Of a stretch of 64,000 nt of DNA, positions 26,684 to 35,095 are shown piece by piece. The notes beneath the pieces were generated by a model, which worked only from the letters and a program-made list of their open reading frames with translations, was not told where the DNA came from and ran no database searches. Location of the stretch: assembly GCA_963763115.1 (NCBI GenBank), contig CAVXNM010000033.1, positions 1 to 64,000 of the forward strand, written 5' to 3'. This DNA is from CAVQCA01 sp963763115 (GTDB lineage: Bacteria; Pseudomonadota; Gammaproteobacteria; UBA9214). The position numbers and the translations under genes were made by a program. Numbering within the stretch: the first letter of the stretch is position 1; each line of letters starts with the position of its first letter.

Positions 26684-27444
26684 TGCCTGCCATTGAACTA
26701 CAGGATGTCTGGAAGCACTTTCGTCTCAACCGCAAGGCAAGACCATCGCTGCTGCAAATCATCAAGGGACTGGGGCGCAGCAGTACTCGCGACCTGCCGG
26801 TATTGCGCGGTATCTCTCTGACGATTGATGACGGCGAAAAGGTCGGTCTTATCGGCAGAAACGGTGCCGGAAAAACGACCCTGATGCGTCTTATCAACGG
26901 TATCTACAAACCCGATCGGGGGGTGATATCGGTGAGCGGGCGTCTGGCCGCCATCCTGCAGCTTGGCGTGGGTCTCATCGGCATCCTCCCCGTCAGGGAC
27001 AATATCTTCCTGTACGGTGCTATTCTCGGCTTGAGTCGTGAGGCGATCCGGGAACGCTATCGGGACGTGCTGCGTTTCGCCGATCTCGAGGACTTCGAAT
27101 CCGCCGAGGTTCGCCAGCTTTCCACCGGTATGCGGCAGCGGCTGGCGTTTGCCGTCGCCGCCCAGGTACACGCCGATGTTCTCCTTCTGGACGAAGTGCT
27201 TGCGGTCGGGGATCAGGTGTTTCGCAACAAGTGCTACGACTACCTCAACGACCGCCTGGCCGGCGAAATGACGGTTCTCTTTGCATCCCACGATCTCGCA
27301 TCGATAGAGGAATATTTTCCGAAAACCATCTGGCTGGAGGACGGCAGGATCGCCGCCTATGACAGTACCCCAGAGGTGCTGAAGATCTACAAGCGCAAAT
27401 ACGGGCTGTCGGTGGAAGACCGGCTGCACAAACGCGGCGGGTGA
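26683..27444 (+). CDS. ABC exporter ATPase (Wzt/TagH-type, no glycan-binding domain)
   Basis: A 253-residue ATPase. Walker A is GRNGAGKTT (58-66), the signature motif is LSTGM (146-150), and Walker B is VLLLDEVLAVGD (166-177), where the E-V-L-A-V-G-D ending is characteristic of polysaccharide exporters. H-loop His lies in LFASHDLASIEEY. Many O-antigen ATPases (Wzt) carry an extra C-terminal carbohydrate-binding domain of 150 residues or more that recognises the glycan end. That domain is absent here, as in KpsT- and TagH-like exporters. Together with the permease this forms the transporter of the operon. Confidence 0.88.
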   Translation: MPAIELQDVWKHFRLNRKARPSLLQIIKGLGRSSTRDLPVLRGISLTIDDGEKVGLIGRNGAGKTTLMRLINGIYKPDRGVISVSGRLAAILQLGVGLIGILPVRDNIFLYGAILGLSREAIRERYRDVLRFADLEDFESAEVRQLSTGMRQRLAFAVAAQVHADVLLLDEVLAVGDQVFRNKCYDYLNDRLAGEMTVLFASHDLASIEEYFPKTIWLEDGRIAAYDSTPEVLKIYKRKYGLSVEDRLHKRGG

Positions 27445-27463
27445 ACCTCACGGGCAAGCAGCT

Positions 27464-29848
27464 TTGATAAAGACCGGCAGCCTTTTGAACTTCGCCACGC
27501 TGGCGCTGATTGTCCTCTGGGGCCACGCTGCGCCCGCAGTCGCCACCGGCGCCAGCCCGCACCTGGCCATCGTCATCAGTGAAGCCAGCGACGACGAAAA
27601 CTGGCGAAGCACCCAGATGTCCGCTCACGGCTGGACCGCGCTGGCCCACCTGGCAGGCATTCCCTACGACACCCTAACCGTAGCGGAACTCCTTGATGCC
27701 GATCTTGATGCTTACAATTGCCTGATCTTCACCCAGGCTTCACATGTGTATTGCCGGCTGTATCAGCCGCTCGTCGGCAAGTTGAAGACCTATCTTGCTG
27801 GCACGGGCGGCATCATTATCGATGACTTGCTGGCGTTCTATGACGAGACCGGAAAGCCGACCGGTGATGAGCTTAATGCCATCCTCGGCGTGCAGTATGG
27901 CGGGAAGCATGACGGCCCGGACTATCGGCTCAGCATTCAGCGGAATTCCCACTACGTTACCCGCAACCTCAAGCCCGGTCAGACGCTGAGCCAGGGACTC
28001 GCTGGCGAACTCGACATTCTGGAACCCGCGGGCGGGGATGCGCCTCTGGTCATTACCGGTAATGGTGTGGATGCCTATCCATTTCTCTCGACCATCAGGA
28101 TAAACAGGGCGCGCGTGGTGCTGATCAGCGAGCTTGGCACGAATTCCGGACCGGCAGCCTTCTTTCGAATAAAGGAGCCGGCCGGGTTCTATCCAAACGA
28201 GGTTCTTGAACCGGTCCTGCGTGCCATCTACTGGGCCAACTACGGCGACATCGACGGGCCGTTTCCCGCAGTTCAACTGACCAACGCCGATCTCGCGGTC
28301 ATCCTCAGGCTGGATGCAGATCAAACCGTTGTACCCGGCATACAGCAGCGCACCCCGCGCTACCTGATCGATCTGGCCCAGGACACGGGGGCGGTGCCGG
28401 TCTATGGCTGGGTTTCGCAGCAGGCCACAAACGCTGGCTGGGAACACTTTGCGGCACTCGGTAAGGAACTGGAGAATGTCGGTGGCGAGATCGGCACCCA
28501 CAGCAAAACCCATTTCCACAACCGGCACGTGGATGCCGAACTGGCAACAGCAGAACTCGATGGCTCGGTATCCGAGATCGAGTCCAATATGCGACGCCTT
28601 GGATACCCGATCGGTGATGTGGACTTCTTCATAAATCCGGGGATATCAATTTTTATGAAAGATTATGGAGAAATCGCCGCGCGCTTTTCACTGTTCATGA
28701 CACACGGATTCCAGTTTGCCATGCCGGTGGGTTATGGCTTGGCCGACTGGTTTACAGACCCGGGCAGGGAACTCGTCGTGCTCGAGAATTCCCCTGGATC
28801 GGATTATCGGTGGTTCAATGCACCACACAGCAATTTTACTACAAAAGAGGCAACCGCCTACCAGACCGCGATCTTTGATCACATGCCCCAAACGCCGGGG
28901 CGGAGTGAAATCTTCAACCTGATGTGGCATGACTATTATATCGGCAGAATGGTGAGTCTTACTGATCGACTCTGGTCGCTGTGGTCACCGCAGCATATAC
29001 CCGAGCACCTTTTGTTCTATGAGGCCCTGCTGCGCGAGCGGCTTTCGACGCAAGACCTCTATTTCCCCACGCCAGTTGATGTGGTACAAAAACTGCGCGC
29101 CGCCGCCAGGTGCCGCTACGACTGGGAGGTGACCAAAACAAGGATAGATCTCACACTCGATTGCCGGGACGCCGGGTCCAGCGCCATCGCGGATTATATC
29201 GGCGGCATGGGAGTGCGAATCGAGAACTGTGACGGGGTGATTCAGGCTGTGCGCATCAACGACCAGCAACACTTAGGGTTTCGTGACAGGGTGGTTATCC
29301 TGCCAAACCTCACGGGGGACCGCATGAAGATCTCGATCACCCTTGGCGAAACCCCCTTGATGGAACCCCGGCTGATCTATGCCTCGAAGCGTACTCCGGT
29401 GATTCGCAAGACAGCCGACGATCTTGAAATCAGCCTGCTGACAAAATCCAGGGCGAAGTTTGCGTTTTATGCACCCGGACCGTATCTGCTGCTTAATGCG
29501 GATACCCAATGGCGGGACACCAGTGATGAGCGGATTCTGCGTGGCCATGTTAACAGCGACAGGGACGTGATTCTCAAGCACATATCGCAGTCCGCGTTTT
29601 CGCTGCTGCGCTCTGAGGTTCCCATTTCGGAAATTACACGGACACCTGACGGCCTGGCGCTCGAATTACTACGGAGCGGAGGTGTCTTCAAATTCAGCGC
29701 ATCACAGGCACCAACCAGGATAGTGTTGAATGGCCTGCGACTTCAGATGAATAAGGAAGACAGTGTCTATAGCCTGCGACTACCTTCCTTGAACTCTAAC
29801 AGCAGACTCGTCATCAACCTGCCGGGAGTATCGCCGGATGCATCTTGA
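27464..29848 (+). CDS. Large exported polysaccharide-deacetylase-like protein
   Basis: A 794-residue protein starting at TTG 27,464 with a signal peptide (LLNFATLALIVLWGHAAPAVA). Residues 33-265 resemble a glutamine-amidotransferase/ThuA-like flavodoxin-type fold (LAIVISEASDDENW, IIIDDLLAF) without an evident catalytic Cys. Residues 275-480 resemble a NodB-type deacetylase: AVILRLDADQ with Asp284 and Asp286, GEIGTHSKTHFHN with His346 and His350 as metal ligands, and VDFFINPGISIF. The last 250 residues are predicted beta-rich, possibly binding glycan. The role may be removing acetyl groups from the exported glycan in the periplasm. It lies between the exporter and the sulfotransferase, whose start overlaps its end. 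No upstream ATG gives a better start. Confidence 0.68.
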   Translation: MIKTGSLLNFATLALIVLWGHAAPAVATGASPHLAIVISEASDDENWRSTQMSAHGWTALAHLAGIPYDTLTVAELLDADLDAYNCLIFTQASHVYCRLYQPLVGKLKTYLAGTGGIIIDDLLAFYDETGKPTGDELNAILGVQYGGKHDGPDYRLSIQRNSHYVTRNLKPGQTLSQGLAGELDILEPAGGDAPLVITGNGVDAYPFLSTIRINRARVVLISELGTNSGPAAFFRIKEPAGFYPNEVLEPVLRAIYWANYGDIDGPFPAVQLTNADLAVILRLDADQTVVPGIQQRTPRYLIDLAQDTGAVPVYGWVSQQATNAGWEHFAALGKELENVGGEIGTHSKTHFHNRHVDAELATAELDGSVSEIESNMRRLGYPIGDVDFFINPGISIFMKDYGEIAARFSLFMTHGFQFAMPVGYGLADWFTDPGRELVVLENSPGSDYRWFNAPHSNFTTKEATAYQTAIFDHMPQTPGRSEIFNLMWHDYYIGRMVSLTDRLWSLWSPQHIPEHLLFYEALLRERLSTQDLYFPTPVDVVQKLRAAARCRYDWEVTKTRIDLTLDCRDAGSSAIADYIGGMGVRIENCDGVIQAVRINDQQHLGFRDRVVILPNLTGDRMKISITLGETPLMEPRLIYASKRTPVIRKTADDLEISLLTKSRAKFAFYAPGPYLLLNADTQWRDTSDERILRGHVNSDRDVILKHISQSAFSLLRSEVPISEITRTPDGLALELLRSGGVFKFSASQAPTRIVLNGLRLQMNKEDSVYSLRLPSLNSNSRLVINLPGVSPDAS

Positions 29849-30746
29849 AACCGGAATGCGGGTCTACGGAATCGCGGGATGCGGGTTCTCAGGGTCCACG
29901 CTTCTCAGCTTTCTGCTGGGTTCTCACTCGGGAATATTCAGTACCGGTGAGGCTTACCGGACTTTCCAGGTATATCGGCGCCTGCTTGAACACAGGGGGT
30001 TCAGCTATTATTGCTCAATGCATCATGTGGAGTGTGATTTCTGGACTCCGCAATTCCTTGCTGAATGTAACGATGGAGATCTGGATATTTTGTACGATCG
30101 CATTGCCCGGTTTGATCCTAAAAACGAGGTAGTCGTGCATTCTTTCAAGGATCCCGGGATCTATCTGGAAATGCTGAGAAGGTCATTGCCGGTGCATGGT
30201 TTGATATTACTGTTTAAACTCCCGGTGGCGTACTATTCAAGTGCCAGGATACATCGCGGTAGTTCGATTGCGGATGCCTGTGATAAGTATGCAAGACTAA
30301 ACATGCAAACCCTGGAGTTGTGTAACGAACAGCACATCCCGGTGTTTCCATTGTATTACAATGATCTGGCGGCCAGCCCTGAATCCTGCCTCAAGTCGCT
30401 CTGTGAGTGGATGGAGCTTGGTTACGAACCCGCGATGGTTGAGCCCTGGACGGTCAGTGACCAGACTCACATGGTTAGTGGAAACACCGGTGTCTTTATG
30501 CATATGTGGAAAGAGCCGGTGCGCAACTGGGTCCTGCAATCCGACACCTGGAAGGAAACCTACTCACCGGAACATGAACAATGGCTCGAACAGAATTACC
30601 GGAAAATCGCCCTCGATGAGAAATGGCGCTCCCTGCCGACGGATGAAATTGCCCAGGTATATGCACACAAACCCAGCAGGGATATCTTTGAACAGTTGCT
30701 GCAAATGAACACGCTGCGTACCGGCAGCCGGCAGGCTGCACCTTGA
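29838..30746 (+). CDS. Sulfotransferase-family protein
   Basis: A 302-residue cytoplasmic protein. Its N-terminal YGIAGCGFSGSTLLSFLLGS (residues 10-29) is the 5'-phosphosulfate-binding loop of sulfotransferases, which use PAPS to sulfate hydroxyl or amino groups. The second element, KLPVAYYSSARIHR, fits the 3'-phosphate-binding strand/helix with its conserved R-x-P-x-x-x-x-S pattern, though here it is K-L-P. FPLYYNDLAASPESCLKSLC matches the usual Y-E-D-L-x-x-x-P block. The start overlaps the preceding gene by 11 bases and has GGGAG upstream; a second in-frame ATG lies six codons later. In this operon it probably sulfates the glycan before export. PAPS synthesis genes are not in the window. 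Confidence 0.78.
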   Translation: MHLETGMRVYGIAGCGFSGSTLLSFLLGSHSGIFSTGEAYRTFQVYRRLLEHRGFSYYCSMHHVECDFWTPQFLAECNDGDLDILYDRIARFDPKNEVVVHSFKDPGIYLEMLRRSLPVHGLILLFKLPVAYYSSARIHRGSSIADACDKYARLNMQTLELCNEQHIPVFPLYYNDLAASPESCLKSLCEWMELGYEPAMVEPWTVSDQTHMVSGNTGVFMHMWKEPVRNWVLQSDTWKETYSPEHEQWLEQNYRKIALDEKWRSLPTDEIAQVYAHKPSRDIFEQLLQMNTLRTGSRQAAP

Positions 30747-30823
30747 CTGGCAACCCGTTGATGCGCTCCGGATCCCGGCCTGCGCCAACCGTAACCCAAG
30801 CAATCATTATGCAGGAGACCTGA

Positions 30824-31564
30824 ATGCAAGACCTTGCCAACGCGTCTCGTCTGGAGGACATACTCGACCCGGGGAAAGGCTACCTGCTGGTCAGAGACCT
30901 CATGGATCACGACGAGGTAACCCGCTACCGGCAGGAATGCGCGGAATTCCTTGAATTCGGCCAGCACCTCTGCAAGTGGCCAGGCTACGGGCGCGACAGG
31001 ATCAATCGGGATGATATGCAGGATTATGTCTATCCATCAGTTAATTCATCCAACTGGCGGCTGTTTCAGTTTCTGCACAACCCCCACAAACCCGCCACGC
31101 AGGCACTGTATGCGCGGGCGCTGGCGCTGCGCGACGGGATCGAGGCAAACTGGCTGCACGACAGAGCCTACCGCAGGCTGCGGGCCTCAATGGGCGAGTA
31201 CGTCCACGTGATCCACTACACTGAGGGCCGGGGAATCGGCCGGCACAGCGATTTCCGGGGAACCTCGCCCTTCCCCCTCCTGCAGTGTGTCGTGCTGCTT
31301 TCCGAACCCGGTGAGGATTACCTGGGAGGTGAGCTTTTCCTGTACACCGCAAACAACAGGCGCGTAGGGGTGCATGCCGATCTCGATATGAGAATGGGTG
31401 ACGCCATCATCTTCGACAAATCCATGGAACATGAAGTGGAGCCTACCCGGCGCGCCGCTGACCCCGGCGTCGGCCGGTGGAGCGTAATTATCGGCGGGCG
31501 CTACCACCGGCCACCGCTGCTGCGACGTTGGGTGCGCAGACTCACCAACCGTTTGCACGGCTGA
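30824..31564 (+). CDS. 2-oxoglutarate/Fe(II)-dependent oxygenase
   Basis: A 246-residue double-stranded beta-helix oxygenase. Iron ligands are visible as H141-x-D143 in GIGRHSDFRG and His203 in MEHEVEPT; Arg in GRWSVIIGGR is the likely 2-oxoglutarate anchor. The surrounding strands (CVVLLSEPGEDYLGGELFLY, RMGDAIIFDKS) match prolyl-4-hydroxylase-like members. The substrate could be a sugar, a lipid or a peptide; being the last gene of the glycan operon, hydroxylation or oxidative trimming of the glycan is the simplest idea. AGGAGA precedes the ATG. The gene is followed by transposase relics, so the operon may once have been longer. Confidence 0.78.
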   Translation: MQDLANASRLEDILDPGKGYLLVRDLMDHDEVTRYRQECAEFLEFGQHLCKWPGYGRDRINRDDMQDYVYPSVNSSNWRLFQFLHNPHKPATQALYARALALRDGIEANWLHDRAYRRLRASMGEYVHVIHYTEGRGIGRHSDFRGTSPFPLLQCVVLLSEPGEDYLGGELFLYTANNRRVGVHADLDMRMGDAIIFDKSMEHEVEPTRRAADPGVGRWSVIIGGRYHRPPLLRRWVRRLTNRLHG

Positions 31565-31609
31565 CCCATCAGGCGAAATAACCCGCCAGCAATCCGTGAA
31601 TTTCGGCAC

Positions 31610-31942
31610 AGAACGGGATCATCGATAAAGATTCGCGCCGAGGCCTTTCGGCCCCCACCAGGCAACCTGCACGAAGCGCAGCAACTGGCACAGGGTATTT
31701 GTGATTCGGTCACGGATTCGCATGACTTGGCTGCACAATTACGTCATCAACCACGCCGCGCGGTTTGCATTCGACGTCGCGCATACAGAGAGCCTTGCAG
31801 ACGGACAATCCAGTGGCGCCACAACGGCAGGATCGCGTACTTTGAGAGACAGTGGAAACCCAGTAAATGGACACGGCGCGCCCGCTTTGTGTTTGTTCGC
31901 CAGAGAAAGAGTTATTGTCAAAACTGGTGTTTAGCAGAATGA
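31610..31942 (+). pseudogene. Probable transposase C-terminal relic
   Basis: One plus-strand frame stays open from about 31,610 to a TGA at 31,940 and reads NGIIDKIRAEAFRPPPGNLH, AQLRHQPRRAVCIRRRAYRE and then GRIAYFERQWKPSKWTRRAR with FVFVRQR. The Arg-rich style and the R-x-A-Y-F-E-R-Q-W-K-P-S-K-W-x-R phrase look like the end of a transposase, but I cannot name the family. There is no start with a ribosome binding site, and an IS256 relic abuts it. Confidence 0.4.
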
Positions 31943-31943
31943 A

Positions 31944-32466
31944 TCAAGCGGCGGCCTGATCGAATTCTGTCACCTCGATTCCATCTTTGAATCCAACTCC
32001 AGTGATCACCTTGGCCAGGTAATCGAATCCGCGCAAGCGTCGCCATTGCTTCTCGGCACACTGACCGAGTTTGAACATCATATGCAACATACCGTCACGG
32101 GACAGACATCCCTTCGAACGTTTCGTCCGATGACGGATCGTCGCGAAGGTTGATTCAATCGGATTGGTGGTCCGAATACTCTGCCAGTTTTTGTGCCGGG
32201 AAATCATAGAACGCCAGCAGTTCCGCTCGGTCTTTTTGCAGGCAGAGAGTCGCCTTCGGGTACTTCGGTTCATACGTTTTAATGAACAGGCCGAAGGCTT
32301 TTTCTGCCGTTACTTTCGTCTCTGCCTGCCAGATGTCGTGCAGGGCCTGTTTGGCTTTAGCCTGCGTCGATTTGGGAAGATAATTCAACACATTCATCGT
32401 CTTGTGCATCCAGCAGCGTTGCTGGTGCGTCTGCATCAGATCATCAAAACCATCAATACCATGCAA
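31944..32466 (-). pseudogene. IS256-family transposase relic, frameshifted
   Basis: Two minus-strand frames together give the C-terminal half of an IS256 (Mutator-type) transposase. The upstream part reads QQRCWMHKTMNVLNYLPKST and later LLAFYDFPAQ. The downstream part reads SIRTTNPIESTFATIRHRTK, then RSKGCLSRDGMLHMMFKLGQ and KFKDGIEV-like GFKDGIEVTEF. The shift lies at about 32,190-32,205, where FYDFPAQ should run into HWQSIRTTNPIES. The N-terminal domain and the first catalytic Asp are missing, so it is inactive. Confidence 0.85.
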
Positions 32467-32916
32467 GTGCGTGTCCTCTCCTGAATCAATGACAGCAGAT
32501 GCCTAAATGAAATTTCAACTGAAATCTTAATTAATTTGCTATTCAGTAGGCTACGATTTCGAGTTTATTTTTACAATACATAATATATCACTGTCGCCCC
32601 AATCAGTGAGACCAACCATATGAGGCTGCGTTACGTGGCCAGCCACTCCAATGTATAGTTTGATACTGTAACCAGAATCCAGGACATGGAGCCGGAACTG
32701 GCTGTTGCCCGCAAGAGATAACACGCGCAAAATGCCTACGTGCTGATACTGGATGTACGCGCTGCCACAAATTCGTTTGTTGTTTGCTTTTTATAGCACA
32801 TCGACTTAAGGCACGTCTGAAAAAGTTATGAAAAACACGGTTACATCTCGATGCGGATGATGTTTTTCCCGGGAATCTGTTTCATACGCTGTTATTGGTC
32901 CGGATTTAATTGGTAT
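32467..32916. other. Spacer between transposase relics
   Basis: No gene is supported. The segment around 32,700-32,790 can be read as a short coding stretch (AQNAYVLILDVRAATNSF) without start or family, possibly another relic. Confidence 0.3.
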
Positions 32917-33915
32917 TTACTGACTCATGGCGTTGATACTGCTGTTACGGACGGACCTTCCAAACATTTGGTATCGCAATCTACGTTGCACAAGATACAG
33001 ATTCATCAACGAACAAAAAACAGACAGCGCATTGACAATCTTGTCCAACCCACAATAGCGGATCTTAATAAAATCAAATACGCAATTGATTACCGCAATG
33101 ACATGCTCCACCTTTGCCTTGACTTTCGACTTGATACGGTTGCTTGCCTAGGTCGCCGCATTCAGCGGTTGATTGAGACGGTCTTTCTCGTGGGTAAAAT
33201 CCCAATCATCGGGTGTAGCTCGGCGAATGGCCTCCGTCTGATCGGTGCAAGCCGTGTTACCCCACATCCGTGTCTCCTCTTCGTGCAGCAGATCTTCCAG
33301 TACCTGCGAGTCGTGCAAATTGGCCACGGTGGCCTACACCGAATGAATTTGCTTGCTCTTGCTGTCCACTCCGATGTGGCCCTTCATGCCGAAATACCAC
33401 TGTCTGCCTTTGCGTGTGGAACGCATTTCCAGTTCGAGCGTGCTATCTTTGTTCTTGGTCGTAGACGGCGCACTGATGATAGTGGCGTCCACGATAGTAC
33501 CACTGGCAATGCGCAGGTCCCGTTCCTGAAAGTCCTCGCCCACTGCCTGAAACGGCGGTTCACCCAATGCATTCTTTTCCATCAAATGACGGAAGTTGAG
33601 AATCGTGCCCTCATCCGGCACCGGTTCCCTTCCCAGGGCAATACCGGCAAAGCAGCACATCGAGCGGGACTCATAGAGAGCTTCCTCCACACCCGGATCC
33701 GACATGTTGAACCAGTACTGGAGAAAGTAGATGCGCAGCATCCGCACCAGTCATATTGATGGACGATCGTTGCCGACCTTGGGATAAAATGGATCAATCC
33801 GTTTACATGGCTGATTTCACGGTATCAGCTCGTCCATCTCATCAAGAAACTGTTCCCGGCGGGTTGGCTTACTGTGGCACTCAAATTCTCCAGTGGTAAA
33901 GGTCTTCTGCCTCAT
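32917..33915 (-). pseudogene. IS5-family transposase, multiply frameshifted
   Basis: Reading from ATG 33,915, MRQKTFTTGEFECHSKPTRR and EQFLDEMDELIP are the N-terminal start of an IS5-group transposase. A stop follows, and the frame then moves to MLRIYFLQYWFNMSDPGVEE, GREPVPDEGTILNFRHLMEK, SGTIVDATIISAPSTTKNKD with the first catalytic Asp, and GMKGHIGVDSKSKQIHSV with the second. The rest of the DDE domain (Glu-containing segment EHVIAVINCVFDF and the end near 32,917) is in further frames. At least three breaks are present. It marks the left border of the A/T-rich island that follows. Confidence 0.85.
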
Positions 33916-34020
33916 CAATTCCTGTCCGTTGTGATCGACGCGCGTATTATCGTAGATGGCAGATCATAATCAGAGCTGCCTTGAAAAAATAAAGATCCGG
34001 GATCAATAGCAACAAACAAA

Positions 34021-35073
34021 ATGAAAAAATCCATATTTGAGCAACTTGCCGACTATGGCATCAATGGTCCTAGCAGCGACAAGCTTGCTACTTACGAACG
34101 TCACCTCACTCGTTTTTTTGAACGTGAATACAAACGAATTGAAAATCATCACGCCACACCGGAAGACTTGGGTGTTTTTACCGACCGTGGAGCGATGTCT
34201 CTTGAAACCAATGAACTCATGGATCACCACTATGACGAGCAACTAGAATTCTTTAACAGTTTTTTGGATACCAGGTTCAAGGCATACACAATGGCATATT
34301 ATGGTGAAACACCTGAGGAAATCCTCGCTTCTAAATACACCCTCGAAGGAGCACAGCTTGCGAAATTCGCATTAATCGCAGAACGTGCGGGAATCGAAGG
34401 TCACGAGTACATTCTTAATATCGGTTGCGGATTTGCCCCACTGGAAACATTTTTATTGAAAAGATATCCAAATATAAGGATCGTTGGGATTACCCCAAGC
34501 AACGTTCAGGCAGCTTATATAAACGAACGAAAGCACAACAAGGATGATCCATTATGTACAAATAGATTCACTCTTATAAAGGACTCATTCGAGAATATTT
34601 CTTTTGCCGAAGAAGAGTTCGATACGATCATTACAATTGGATTGTTTGAGCATGTCGTAAACATTAAATATGTAATGAACAGGATTCATGGGCTATTAAA
34701 ACCGAACGGAAAAGCATTCCATCACTTTATAACATCCAAACACACAGTTCCTAATTTTCTCAACCCAACAAAAACAAAAATAGGCAAGTACTTCCCCGGC
34801 GGTCATGTATGGCCGGCAGAAGAAATGTTAAAGCATATAAGTGGTTTCGATCTAGAAGGATACTGGTTCATTAACGGGCTCAACTATTGGCGTACTCTGG
34901 ACGAGTGGCACAGACGCTACTGGGCCAGCCTGGAGCACCTGCATGGATCCGCTTTTGACATCAAGGCCATTGCTCATTGGAACGAATATTTTTCACTATG
35001 CAAAGTGGTATTTGCACCTCTTGACGGTGCGTTCTATGGCAATAGCCACTATTTGTTAAGGAAGTCAAGCTGA
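34021..35073 (+). CDS. SAM-dependent methyltransferase, cyclopropane-fatty-acid-synthase-like
   Basis: A 350-residue methyltransferase with a Rossmann fold. Motif I is ILNIGCGFAPLETFLL (131-146), followed by RIVGITPSNVQAAYI, in which G-I-T-x-S is the binding strand typical of CFA synthase relatives. FDTIITIGLFEHVVN (200-214) corresponds to the I-x-S-V-G-x-x-E-H-V block, and LLKPNGKAFHHFIT is the next strand. CFA-type enzymes methylenate or methylate the double bond of an acyl chain. The C-terminal part (GYWFINGLNYWRTLDEWHRR) also fits, with the Tyr/Trp-rich W-x-x-R-Y-W pattern. The substrate may be an acyl chain or a related small molecule. The gene is A/T-rich compared with the flanking operons and convergent with the KAS gene, nine bases apart. 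Likely acquired horizontally. Confidence 0.75.
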   Translation: MKKSIFEQLADYGINGPSSDKLATYERHLTRFFEREYKRIENHHATPEDLGVFTDRGAMSLETNELMDHHYDEQLEFFNSFLDTRFKAYTMAYYGETPEEILASKYTLEGAQLAKFALIAERAGIEGHEYILNIGCGFAPLETFLLKRYPNIRIVGITPSNVQAAYINERKHNKDDPLCTNRFTLIKDSFENISFAEEEFDTIITIGLFEHVVNIKYVMNRIHGLLKPNGKAFHHFITSKHTVPNFLNPTKTKIGKYFPGGHVWPAEEMLKHISGFDLEGYWFINGLNYWRTLDEWHRRYWASLEHLHGSAFDIKAIAHWNEYFSLCKVVFAPLDGAFYGNSHYLLRKSS

Positions 35074-35075
35074 TG

Positions 35076-35095
35076 GGCACCTCTATGAAAGTGCC
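35076..35095. terminator. Short hairpin shared by the convergent gene ends
   Basis: GGCAC (35,076-35,080) pairs with GTGCC (35,091-35,095) around a ten-base loop, spanning the end of the ketosynthase gene just after the methyltransferase stop. No long T run follows on either strand, so termination strength is doubtful. Confidence 0.35.
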
